A stretch of 64,000 nucleotides of DNA from Papiliotrema nemorosa. Its lineage: Eukaryota; Basidiomycota; Tremellomycetes; Tremellales; Rhynchogastremaceae. The DNA lies in the NCBI GenBank assembly GCA_032158125.1, contig JASKOT010000015.1, positions 62,001 through 126,000 on the forward strand, given 5' to 3'. Position 1 is the first letter of the stretch. Each line of letters opens with the position of its first letter. Both the position numbers and the translations under genes were made by a program. Of the stretch, positions 36,889 through 47,025 are shown in pieces. The notes beneath the pieces were generated by a model that saw only the letters and a list, made by a program, of their open reading frames with translations, was not told the origin of the DNA and searched no databases.

Positions 36889-39633
36889 ATGGCTCGAAGA
36901 TCAGACGATGTTCAATCGGCTCATACCGCCGTATCACCTACCGATCCCACCAATCCCGGTATAGGCGCAGGGAAGAATTTGAAGCCTGAGACGGTACATC
37001 AAGAAGGGAACGATGTAGGGACCAAACGAGCTGAAGCGCTGGGGCTGGAGCTAGGCAGTGAGAGGAGGAAGCATTTGGAGAGAAAGTTGAAGATCAAGCT
37101 CGATCTAAGGTTCTCCATCTTGGTGCGTCCCCCTCTCTCTGTGCGTTTACAGGATAGAGAGTGCTGATTCTTCAGGTGTGAGTATGTCTGTATCCATCAA
37201 ACCCTCACTGATCCATTTCTCATTTACCATTTACAGCGTGATCTACAGTAAGTCCCCCGACTTTGCACACACAGGCGGACACTGACAAGCAGTTCTGTAA
37301 GCGCACCGGAAGGAGATTGAGTAAAGCTCGCTAAAGCACTAGCAACTATATCGACCGAAACAACGCTGCGGCAGCAAGGTGAGCCGCTTGCGTCAAAGAC
37401 GCTTCGCCTCGACTGACTTGACAGACTGCAGGGTTTCGAGGAAGATCTCAATCTCAATCCGGCAAAGAACGAGTTTCAAACGCTTCTGTCTATCCTCTAC
37501 GTCGGATACATTCTGTTCCAGGGTGAGCAGCAAGAACGTTGATGCTTCACGTGCTTACGATAGTCCCGTCCAACATGATCCTTGTCAGTTTGCAGACACC
37601 CAATGGAAACAGATGACTGATATGCCAAGAATCGGATTGGTAGACCGTCGCTTTACATGCCGGCAGCTATGGTCATCGTACGTGTCAACGATCACCTTCA
37701 GTCAGTAACCAGTCTGATGGATAGTGGGGGATGATCTCAGTTCTGACGGGTATCACGCACAATTTCGTCGGGGCACTCTTGACCCGTCTCTTCCTCGGGT
37801 AAGCCGCCATTTCGTCCCTCTGTCGAAGTGAATGCTGATCCGCAGAATGGTCGAGGTAAGCTACACATCTCGGTACCCAGCTGACTCTTGGCCGCGTTTC
37901 TTCCCGGTGCATTGTTCCTTCTCAGGTACACAGATTCTCGCCTGAGGCGACACAATGCTGATGAACAGTAAATGGTACAAGAAAGACGAGCTCAGTTTAC
38001 GCTACACCATCCTATACTGCGGTAATCTTATCTCGAACGCATTCGGATCTTTGATCGCTGCTGGAGTATTGGCGAATATGAAAGGGGTCTTGGGTCATGC
38101 GGCCTGGCGATGGCTCTTTTACAGTATGTCCCCTCTCACCACACGACCTTCTGGCTTTCGATCTCGACGGGCTTCATGAAAACAAACTGATCCATAGTCG
38201 AGGGAGCCATCACTATGTTTGTGGCGATTATCGCCATCTTCATGCTCCCTGATTTCCCGCACAACAGCCGTGGGTTCACCAAGGAAGAGCTACAGCTGGC
38301 TCAATTGAGAATGCTCGAAGATGTACGTGGCTGCCCCTCAACGTCAGACAAGGCGTGTAACATCGCTAATGGACAGACTGGGGAGGTCGACGTCGACTCG
38401 AGAGAGGATAAGTGGTATGCGGGTTTCAACGCGGCCTTAACCGTCAGTTCAGCTCACCTCACCGTGTCCAGAAGCAGGAACTGATGAATAGGACTGGAAG
38501 ATCTACATCTTGATGTTGAGTTTGACGGCTTGCGTTACTGGGCTATCCTTTAACATGTGGGCCCGTTGTCCTGCTTGTGAATAGAAGGCACTGACCTTGC
38601 AGCTACTTCCCTACTTTGGTCCGTCCATCGATCGCAAAGACCCTTGGACCTGAGTCTGACGCATAGACTAAAACCCTCGGCTTCGGGACTACCGAGACTC
38701 TTCTCCTCGCTGCACCTCCATGGATCGTAAGCTGTTTCCGCCTTTGAGCTACACACCCCTGATGGCTCAGTTCTCCTGTATCGTGGCACTGCTCAACTCG
38801 GTCCATTCCGACAGGACCAAGGAGAAGTTCTGGCACTCCACTTGGCCTCTGATCATGGGTATCATCGGATTCATCATCTCCATGGGCAAGTTTTTCCTCG
38901 GTCCTCCGCGTCGTATATACAGTCTCTGACGGGCAGCTACGCAGAAACGAGGAGCCAGATACTTTGCTCTGTTCCTCCAAGCCGGGTCATACGCTGGTGA
39001 GTTTTCTGCCATCTCCAACAGGCGCGAGGCTGACATCTAGGATATGTCATCGTGAGATCGCCTTCGTCGTTGACACTGATTCAAGATGTACACCTGGATG
39101 AGCAGCTCTTTCCCTCGACCACCGGCCAAACGAGCCGTCGCCCTCGCTTTCATGGTGGGTGACCTCACGATAAAGTTCCGCTGGTCCGCTCACGATCAGA
39201 ATGCCCTTTCGCAGACTGGTAACATCGCTGGAAGTGTGAGTATCGGTCTGCTAGATCAAGAACGATATTGATCAGCAGTACGTCTGGCCGCCTGCCTATG
39301 GTCCGTAAGTATTGATATCATTGTGAGCTCGAGGGGAGCTAACCGGATAGGAGCTACATCAAGTCGTACGGGATCGTCACAGCCATGTTTGGCACCACCA
39401 TCCTCGTCAGTGCCCCTCATAGCTCCCCTCATCTATGCTGTAAGGACGCTAGACTGAGGTATCAGTTGAATGTGTGGTTCCGGCAAATCCTGGTCTCGGC
39501 GAACAAACGACTCGAAGCTGGAGAAAAGGCATTCGAGGAGCATGGCGATACGATCGCTCAAGCTGCCAACCTCGAGAGCACCACGGTGAGGGATGCAAAG
39601 GAGATGCAAAAGGGATTTAGGTTCCTCATATAG
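36889..39633 (+). CDS. MFS permease of the anion:cation symporter (DAL5/allantoate-type) family
   Basis: A plasma-membrane proton symporter for an organic anion (allantoate, nicotinate, biotin and pantothenate precursors are known substrates in the family). The cytosolic N-terminus is hydrophilic. Conserved marks in order: NYIDRNNAAAARLQGFEEDL (rebuilt over introns), QTLLSILYVGYILFQVPSNM, RLFLGMVEA.FFPGALF, WYKKDELSLRYTILYCGN, FGSLIAAGVLANM, HAAWRWLFYIEGAIT, MLPDFPHNSRGFTKEE, and AFMNALSQTGNIAGSYVWP. The C-terminal tail is Glu/Ala-rich. More than twelve very short introns cut the gene. The start at 36889 follows a TATA promoter. Substrate cannot be told from sequence. Confidence 0.88.
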
Positions 39634-40160
39634 GGGCTGGGATCGTTGAATGCAGATGACTATGCCGGAGAAGAAAGTCACGGGGAAATAGAAACGAAGG
39701 ATGATCCAGTTGAAGAATATTTACGTGTCAAGGCTGAGTCACGGTGGGTCGATGGTTGAGAATCTAATCCACTCGCCGCATGTATCGATATTTGAAGAAA
39801 CGTGTGCTCGTGCCGAGGTGTTGGAATCGGAATCAGGGGAAAGCTTTGCGACGATATATTGCAAGTCACTACATTTTCAGGCCTCCATTTTACCACAACT
39901 CCTCGTGTCATTTGATTGTTGCAACGCCTTGACATGAGCCCAAACAAGCCAAAAGGATGCTTAATCTCACGTGTCAAACAAATGAAAGGGCAAATCAGGT
40001 ACACTTGTCTGTCTCACCTTTGATCTCTTGATACCATGTTGATCCATTGTTCACAGACTACTCAGCACCTTGACAAGATATCTGCAAGGAGGACCTAGGG
40101 CAGAGCAAATAGAACATCTCAATTCTGGCAGTCCAGCGCTGGACTTTCCAATAATTCAAG
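39634..40160. other. Left edge of the AT-richer accessory island
   Basis: Roughly the last 200 bp (about 39940-40080) resemble the region at about 43040-43150 upstream of the second paralogue, with shared short words such as GAAAGG and TTTGATCTCT around the same spacing, so the paralogues' upstream DNA was duplicated with them. There is no gene in the stretch. Confidence 0.45.
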
Positions 40161-41007
40161 ATGATCATCAAGCTTGTACAATCCATCACTGTGGTGTTGT
40201 TTCTTGGTTCTATGGTCAAAGCCAATGCTCCTGCCGACAATAGCCCACCAGCAGGACCTTCATCTTCAAACTACACCACACCATTGACACCCTCTTCATC
40301 CCCCCAGATGGGCATAGCTGCTACCCCATCTCCATCCATGTCTTCTGCATCTTCCACTATCTCTGGATCAAGCTCTACAGCATCGTTCACATCCTCAAAT
40401 TACACACTGCAATTTTCACCCTCTTCTTCTTCTTCCACCATGACTCCGTCACCATCAGCTGTACCTGCTACAGAATCTCCCTCTCCCTCACCTGCAATTG
40501 CAGCAGAACCATCTCCATCTCCATTGGCTGCAGGAGCAGCAACAGCACAAGGCCCACTCATCAGCCTGGCTGTGCCAAGCTGGAGTCGGATTGACTCAAC
40601 ACGAAGGATGAACCAGCAAGATGAATATGCTGGGTATGGGTACAGTATTGGGAATTTTCCTGCTCGTTGGTGGGTATTCCCTATGAATATTGAGAACCAC
40701 TGGTCAGAATCCTTCCAATATACAGTGTACAAGACTGGAGTGCAGTGGATGGCATTCAAAGATAGTCACACTCCTACAGATGGAGTTGAAGTATCTGTCA
40801 TATACAATGTGAGTTGGCGAGCAAATCAAACACTGACAATTACAGTGCGCAATAATGCTGTTGAAGCCATTGTCAAAAGATGTGATGCTTGTTCTCAATA
40901 CCACTGAGCCTGTTCTTCCTTTCACTCCCGTTAGCATTTCCAACCTTTCGCTATATGGAACTTGTTACGACCCAAACAAGAACCAGGTTGTCTTTGAGAT
41001 TTTTTGA
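40161..41007 (+). CDS. Ser/Pro-rich secreted protein, paralogue A, unknown family
   Basis: I do not recognise this family. The signal peptide (MIIKLVQSITVVLFLGS) is followed by ANAPADNSPPAGPSSSNYTT and about 100 residues of Ser/Thr/Pro/Ala (mucin-like, with SPSPSP runs and NYT glycosylation sites). A globular C-terminal domain begins ISLAVPSWSRIDST, then YGYSIGNFPARWW, FPMNIENHW, YTVYKTGVQWMAF and GVEVSVIYN. A 37-nt intron (40809-40845, phase 0) is followed by CAIMLLKPLSKDVMLVLNTT and a stop at 41005-41007. Codons are richer in A/T endings than those of the neighbours. It is matched in every part by the gene at 43285, including the intron position. Confidence 0.75.
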
Positions 41008-41126
41008 GATGGCTTAAAAGTAGAGAATCATGTATATTGGGATAGGCACACAGTAATTGGCTGTCCCGTTCTTTGTGAACTTGATTGTGCATGCTGTTGA
41101 TAAATGTGTCACAGAGGGAATGCTAT

Positions 41127-41990
41127 TGTCATGACCCTGTCCTGACATCTTCTACCAACCAATCTTCCGCCTCCTCTCGTCTTCAATGACTCTTCCACCG
41201 CTCAACTACACCTCACTTTCCTTCGCCTTCCTTTGCCTTCCTTTGCCTTCTCTCACCCCACCTCGCTTGGCTTACTCAGCAACACCAATGACGTCATACT
41301 TTCCCCTGGATTGCTAAGCAGGATGGATTGAGGCATTTATCTGATTGGTCAGTTAATCCCTCATAGGAGAATAGGCTGCATGGATTTCCCATGGATCCCT
41401 CATGGATGTCTCATGGGAAACGAGGCATTATTCTGATTGGCTGGTTGAGTCTTTCTACAGGATTCCATAGCTTTCTTTGCCACAGCATAGGACTCCCTTG
41501 CCCGGGTATATATAGGATGCCCTTGGGAGACCAAGTCCCCAAGGATCCAATATCTCTTATCTCTCTTATACTCTCTTATACTCTCTTTACTTTTATACTT
41601 TTATTCATCTCTTATTCTCTTATTCTTGACATCTCTCTGTCACATCACCGGATACTTGACTGGCTTGCTCTATTGACAGACAAGTCGGATCCTTAGTCAT
41701 TGTCCAAGTTCCTCCACTACTATCACCTCTCCATATTCCCAGTAGGTTCTTATACCACTGAAGAGTATCCGTGGCAATCCCTTTTGCCACTTCATTGTCC
41801 ACCCTGCCTAGCTCAAGCTATCGCTTGCTCCAGCAAGTCAGGTCATAACAGCTATTCAAAGCATGAGGTCGATCTCATCCTGAGCTGGTACTCTGTTACA
41901 GTACTGTCCCTGGTTGTCTCAAGTAGACAGGGGAAGCTTTCATGACATCCTGTTATGAATCCTTCATAACACAACCTTCTAAGAGCCAAA
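41127..41990. repeat. LTR-like transposon debris with internal TATA box
   Basis: The stretch begins TGTCATGACC and contains TATATATA (41507-41514) followed by pyrimidine-rich direct repeats (CTCTCTTATA). It ends near a CCTTCATAACA word. A 10-bp CTTTGCCTTC-type repeat lies at about 41217-41255. These fit a decayed solo LTR, but I find no second LTR, primer-binding site or reverse transcriptase, so the call is weak. Confidence 0.3.
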
Positions 41991-42514
41991 CTCCAACACC
42001 AAGCGTCATCATCCATACCAAATCAAAACGCTAAGTACAACCTGCTGAGAAGGCTTAGCCCCGAAGGATGATACTGAGCGCATCCCGCTGAGAAGGCTTA
42101 GCCTTGAAGGATGATACTGAGCGCATCCCGCTGAGAAGCCTCAGCCTCGAAGGATGATACTGAGCGCAGCCCGCTGAGAAGCCTGTTTGCAGAAGGATTT
42201 CACGGCGAGTTGGAGCAATAGCATGATAGCCCGTAAGTATTTAAGTCAATGCCTTGGCCAACAATGTTGACAAGGATCTTATTATTAACAGTTACCACCT
42301 CTACTGTCTCATCATCTTTCTTGACTTGTCATCCTTCCAAGTCGCCACTCCTTCCCAAACTTGACCTTGTTCACCCTGTTGCCGGACAACACAACTATCT
42401 ACTGTCGACCAAGTCACAAGTACCTGTTGAGTATTATCTAACTCATCCTTCAACCAAATCGCTACTATCCGCCTGCCCCTGTCTACTTGAGACAACCAGG
42501 AACAGAACCGTAAC
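41895..42514. mobile_element. Foldback element with 39-bp inverted arms
   Basis: The arm at 41895-41933 (core TGGTTGTCTCAAGTAGACAG) is the reverse complement of 42476-42514 with three mismatches in 39. About 540 bp between the arms hold a 43-bp minisatellite. No transposase is encoded. It resembles a non-autonomous foldback or MITE insertion. I did not see a clear target-site duplication. Confidence 0.5.
42044..42184. repeat. 43-bp tandem repeat, 3.3 copies
   Basis: Units start at 42044, 42087 and 42130, with a 12-bp fourth partial copy at 42173. Each unit begins GCTGAGAAG and contains GAAGGATGATACTGAGCGCA. Copies differ at only a few positions, so the array is recent or conserved by gene conversion. 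It lies inside the foldback element. Confidence 0.85.
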
Positions 42515-43284
42515 ACCAACCTAAAGAATCATATAATACGCCACCCTCCTATTGACAACCAAGGATCCTTGACATACCCCCCTCCCCAACTTAGATGACT
42601 TCACGGAGTATCACCTATTGAATCTGGCTAGTAACAACTTTTGCTGAGAGCACCAATTATTGCCAATTATTGCCAAAAACCTGCAGTTGTTCAACTACAT
42701 AGTTGGTCATTGTTCAACCCTTTGCTCATCATTCAGCCCCTGGCTGCCCCTTTCACCAATCTTGGCAAGCTCGGCCTACTGAGCAAAGGAAGTTATCTAA
42801 GTAGGAGAATAGGAGAATGGCCCGATTTTTTGGCTTCTTGCTATTGAGTCAATAGGCGACTACAACGGTGCTTTTTGCATTATTACATGATCCCTGCCAT
42901 AGTCTTGCCCTCCAGTTTCTCTATCCACTCTAGCTAGTTTTTGCCTCAATCCTTTTGCCTCATTCACAGTGCCTACCTCCCCAATTGTCACTCAACATCC
43001 ATTTGTTGTAGCACTCCTTTGTTTACAAGCTAGTCACCTCACCACAAACACAAGGCCAGACCAAATGAAAGGATGTTTGAATCCAGATGATAAAGCTATT
43101 GAAAGGATGGATCAGGCACACCTGTCTAAATTTTGATCTCTCCTTTCACCCTTGAGTCCCCTGCTGCTTGACAATTTGCACATGACTTTCAGGTTGGTAA
43201 GAGGGACAGCCAAAACCTATAGCAGAGTGCAACCAGAGCCTTACCTGCCCAGCAGTCTAAGACTGACGTCTTCAACCTTCCAAG
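42515..43284. other. Intergenic part of the island, repeat-derived
   Basis: No gene. The segment at about 42700-43000 resembles about 44320-44580, sharing words such as TTATTGAGTCA, CATAGTCTTGCCCTC and GTTCAACCCTTTG in the same order, so both are probably diverged copies of one repeat. Confidence 0.4.
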
Positions 43285-44081
43285 ATGGTCATAGAGCTAG
43301 TGCACCTCATCAGCATTGTGTTATTGCATACTGTCAGGGCCAATGCTCCTGCAGACAGCAGCCCAGCAGCAGTGCCTTCACCTTCAAACTACACCATGCT
43401 ACTTGCACCTTCTCCATCACCAAACACACTCCTGTTGACATCTCCATCTGCAACTGGATCCTCTGCATCCAGCTCAGCAGCATCAGCTTCATCCTCAAAC
43501 TACACCTTACAATTTGTGCCCACCTCCCCTTCCTCCCCCATACCATCCCCATCGATATTGCCTGCCTATGGGTCTCCCTCACCAGTGTATGCAACAGGGC
43601 CTTCTCCATCTCCTTCAGTCTCAGGAGTTTCAACAGGACAAAACCCAAAAATCAGACTAGCAGTCCCCAGCTGGGCGCGCATTGATTCAACAGCTCAAAG
43701 TCAACTGCAAGAGCAATTTGGTGGGTATGGATACAATTCTGGTGTATCACTGGGTCGATGGTGGGATTTCCCCATGAACATCCAAAATTATTGGCTGGAA
43801 GTGTTTGAATTTACAGTATACAAGGCAGAAGGTCAATGGGCAGCGGTGAACGATAGCCTGACTCATACTGTAGGAGCAGAGGTTGCGGCTGTGTATCAGG
43901 TGTGTTGATTATGCAAGCATGACACTGATGATTGCAGTGCTCCATGTTGCTTGCTGGGCCACTGCTAGCAGATATCCCTATTATACTGAGGACAACTTAT
44001 CCAGTAGTTATTTTTCCAAGCAGTAAGCTTGACTCGGATCTAGTGGATGCGCAGTGCTCAGAGATGGAGTATAGAAGGTAG
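43285..44081 (+). CDS. Ser/Pro-rich secreted protein, paralogue B, unknown family
   Basis: Paralogue of the gene at 40161. The signal peptide (MVIELVHLISIVLLHTV) runs into RANAPADSSPAAVPSPSNYT. A Ser/Pro/Ala mucin-like region follows, then the same C-terminal domain: IRLAVPSWARIDST, FGGYGYNSGVSLGRWWDF, PMNIQNYW, EFTVYKAEGQWAAV and GAEVAAVYQ. A 38-nt phase-0 intron (43900-43937) sits where paralogue A has its intron, and exon 2 begins CSMLLAGPLLADIPIIL. The stop is at 44079-44081. Exon 2 has drifted more than exon 1, and the last 20 residues do not match, so relaxed selection is possible. Confidence 0.72.
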
Positions 44082-44648
44082 ACGGGTGATTTTTCATATG
44101 CCAAATTATTGTCTGCACCGTGCTGTGGAGGCCCACTGTCATGAAGGCTAGCTCAACACAACTTACTTTTACCACCAACGACCGAGGATATATGACCGAG
44201 GCTCTAACAACTTTGCCTATTTTGCTGAAATTGCCTACTTCAGCGACTACTTGAAGATTCTTGTTGCGGACCCAATTATCACAAAAGGAGTCCGACGGAA
44301 GGCAGAGCGTTAGGTGGAATATCGTTCAACCCTTTGTTGTCATCCAACGCCCAAGGATCCCTTTTCGTTCACAAGGCAGGAGATATAAGAACTAGGAGGG
44401 AAATGGAATTGTATCTTTAGTTTCTTGTTATTGAGTCACTACAACACTATAACAGTGCCTTCTGCTTCACTACTCGTTATCTACTCATAGTCTTGCCCTC
44501 TGTCATCTCTAGCTTGCGCTCCTCTTGTCCTCTAGCCACTCTCGTCCAAATCCTCCTGCCTCGTTCACTCTCATCGAACATCACTCAACCCTCAACGACT
44601 TAGCCAACTTATTTACTGGTAACTGAGTTCACATATATCGTTGAGTAC
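44082..44648. other. Repeat-derived spacer
   Basis: No gene. It contains the second copy of the diverged repeat described for 42515-43284, with GATATAAGAAC near 44381 as a possible relic promoter. Confidence 0.35.
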
Positions 44649-44784
44649 CTTCTCTTTCTAGACTAGATAAACTAGTCACGTGTTGGGCTGGTAACTAGTA
44701 GTGGAGCAATGTGACACTTCTCTTTCAAGACTAGACAAACTAGTCATGCGTGGGCTGGCAACCAGTAGTGGAGCATCATGACAA
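44649..44784. repeat. 68-bp tandem duplication
   Basis: Copy 1 starts at 44649 and copy 2 at 44717. Both contain a hairpin, GACTAG-(5 nt)-CTAGTC, followed by GGGCTGG and CAGTAGTGGAGCA or a close variant. Copy 2 abuts the inverted-repeat element at 44784. Confidence 0.7.
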
Positions 44785-45104
44785 TCTTATCCTATGTTGT
44801 TGGCAACCCTCAGTCCCCAACAACCCCTGGCTATCTTTGAGGTATTTCCTGTAGGTCATGGCCAATTCAGAATAGAATCAACCTCACATTTCTGACAGAA
44901 TTCAACCTGAGCAGTTGAAATCAAAGCAGTCTTGATTAATGGCTAAGTGGGATGACATTGTAACATAGATGCTTATCTCCAGGAGCATGCTGTCAAAAGC
45001 GTGGGGTTGGTCCTATCCTGGATTGGCCCTAACCTAAAGGAAGTTCGTCGAATCTAGTCGAAGGTCGTTGGGGACTGAGAGTAGCCAACGACATAGGATA
45101 AGAT
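44784..45104. mobile_element. MITE-like element with 42-bp terminal inverted repeats
   Basis: Bases 44784-44825 (beginning ATCTTATCCTATG) and 45063-45104 are inverted repeats with four mismatches in 42. The 237 bp between have no coding capacity. Size and structure fit a miniature inverted-repeat element. The family and its transposase are unknown. Confidence 0.5.
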
Positions 45105-45653
45105 CAACTAACTGAAGCGAAGTACGAGTGAATCAAAGGACAATGTATGCGAGGATATCAACTACGAGTGACTACCGGTGACTGCTAATCGAGGATCGCT
45201 AAGGATCCTTGATTTTCGACGACTCATCTTTATACCTCGTCCAGAAGGTTCCTCTCATTGCCTGACCCATGCGTCCACTATCCGACCTTATTGTTGCATC
45301 GTCGAAGTTCTTTATTGTTCGTCTCGAACAATAGGCACCTTTGCGCAAATAACCTCGGATCCCTTTTGTTCCTCTATCAGCCGATGGTGCCGAACTTTGC
45401 TGTTGTTTCAAAGACAATAAGGATAGTCTTGCATTGGACAAGAACAATAAGAAGCGGTGGCAAAACAATAAGAATCAGTAAAGAACCTAAGTTCTTTGTA
45501 GTTTCTTGTTTGTCGGCGATCTTCGCTCGTCTTTAGACTGGTCCTCGGCTACCTCGAAGTGTCACCCCTGACACATGCATCCCCCGCTACATATTCTCCT
45601 ATCAAGTCAAATAGATCAACAGACTTAGAAACCAGATACAGTATAACTCCAGG
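45105..45653. other. Repeat-like spacer
   Basis: No gene was found. It has short direct words (AACAATAAG three times, about 45440-45470; TACGAGTGA twice, 45122-45171). It may be further transposon debris. Confidence 0.3.
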
Positions 45654-46898
45654 TCACTTTGCATCTTCCATGTCAAGATCACAATCAGGGCTGCTTGCAG
45701 CAGCTGAATCTAAGATGAACTTTTTCCATGGGATATTAATGGTGTCTCCTGCTGACTCTGCATACCTGTTTGAAGCTGTATAACACTTCTCTTGGTTGTT
45801 GAAGCGTTCTCCACTTCCCTGCTCAAATTTCTTGCTTGCATTGGGGCCATGAAAGGAGCTTTTGGCGCTGTCAATACACTCAGTGGTTGCTTGCAGATCA
45901 CCTTTTGCCTTGAAAGCATGAGCCAGAACATAGTCTGGATTGGCATCATACAGTTGCTCAGTGAGGCCGAGCCATCCTGGTAAAGTTTTGACAAGTGACA
46001 CTTCCACCAAGTCAAGCTTGTTGGCTTGTGATTTGTCCATGTATTGCTTTTCCCAGATTGTGAGATCACTTCTGAGCTTTTTGAGTGAATCCTTGAGAGA
46101 ACCTATCTTTTCCAGAAGGTCAAGACTGCCATGAACACATCTAGGATCAAGCTTGAGCGCTGCAGAGAATAATCCAGTTTCCTCCTCATCAAGGATATCA
46201 TCAATTGAACCAACATTGTCCGTCTCTTGGTCATCTTGACTAGCGTACAGCTTTTCTGAAAACAAAAGTTGTCCGAGGACATTGAGAATGCGGATTTCCC
46301 TCATGCCAAGTTTCTTCTCTTCCTCACTTTGAAAGTCCCAGGTGTGATGGTCAAAATCTTGGTATACACTGTAAGCTTGCTCTAGATCTTCCTTGAGCAG
46401 GGCACGAGTCTCAGCAAGATCCCAAATCAGCTGTTCAGCGGCAAACTCAACCGCTTGGAAATATCGAAAGCTTGCATGGTCTTCTGCTGCAAAGTGCAGT
46501 GTGGGTGTGTAGTCCAAGTCAGACATCTGCGGGAGAGCTTCCAGTTCATCCCCTTCCATGATCCCCAGCACTTGGTGTAGCGCACTTTTTGTAGTCTTCA
46601 GTGTCCTGGGCTCAACAACCATAGTGAGGCCCCTGCAAGCGCTGAATGAATGAGTGGGCCAAGTGCTTGGCTCTTGGTCATGTAATGTCAGTGTCTGAAG
46701 GTTTGCAATATTTGAGTTCATTGTTGCTGCCATGATTGTGAATGTTAGGAGAATGGGCAAGACTTGATATGATGCTGCTTTATCCTTCATGGCCTTGCTA
46801 TTCTCATGCTTTGCGTCTTTGGCTATGAAAGGGGAGTCAGATTTTGTTCCCTCTTTTGATACATTTCTCCTGTGTAAATGACGAGTGATATGGCGCAT
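45654..46898 (-). CDS. Orphan 414-aa ORF, possible helical-repeat protein
   Basis: No family recognised. One uninterrupted frame runs from ATG 46898 to stop 45654, unusual in a region where other genes are intron-rich. The first 45 residues are basic, then a short hydrophobic stretch (YQVLPILLTFTIMAATM). The rest is hydrophilic and helical. Some parts look TPR-like: ALKLDPRCVHGSLDLLEKIG and LYDANPDYVLAHAFKAKGDL. Several long acidic runs are present. An internal Met (MAATMNSNIANLQ) is an alternative start. Codon use is A/T-rich like the Ser/Pro-rich pair. It could be a real lineage-specific gene, or a domesticated or decayed transposon gene; I cannot tell. Confidence 0.5.
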   Translation of the reverse strand: MRHITRHLHRRNVSKEGTKSDSPFIAKDAKHENSKAMKDKAASYQVLPILLTFTIMAATMNSNIANLQTLTLHDQEPSTWPTHSFSACRGLTMVVEPRTLKTTKSALHQVLGIMEGDELEALPQMSDLDYTPTLHFAAEDHASFRYFQAVEFAAEQLIWDLAETRALLKEDLEQAYSVYQDFDHHTWDFQSEEEKKLGMREIRILNVLGQLLFSEKLYASQDDQETDNVGSIDDILDEEETGLFSAALKLDPRCVHGSLDLLEKIGSLKDSLKKLRSDLTIWEKQYMDKSQANKLDLVEVSLVKTLPGWLGLTEQLYDANPDYVLAHAFKAKGDLQATTECIDSAKSSFHGPNASKKFEQGSGERFNNQEKCYTASNRYAESAGDTINIPWKKFILDSAAASSPDCDLDMEDAK

Positions 46899-47025
46899 GC
46901 GGAGCTCCAGACTTACGGCCTTGTGTACGACTTTTTCCCAATAGCGATCATAAGATGCGTCTTCACCTCGGCCCGACGATCGACATACTTGAAGACTTAT
47001 AAACTTGGCTCAGAGAGCGACAAGA

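Noticed and set aside
42044..42184. CRISPR-like repeat array
   Set aside because: Direct contiguous 43-bp units with no unique spacers, in a eukaryotic locus.
41391..42524. Plus-strand ORFs in the island
   Set aside because: They overlap the LTR-like debris and the foldback element; no transposase or reverse transcriptase motif.
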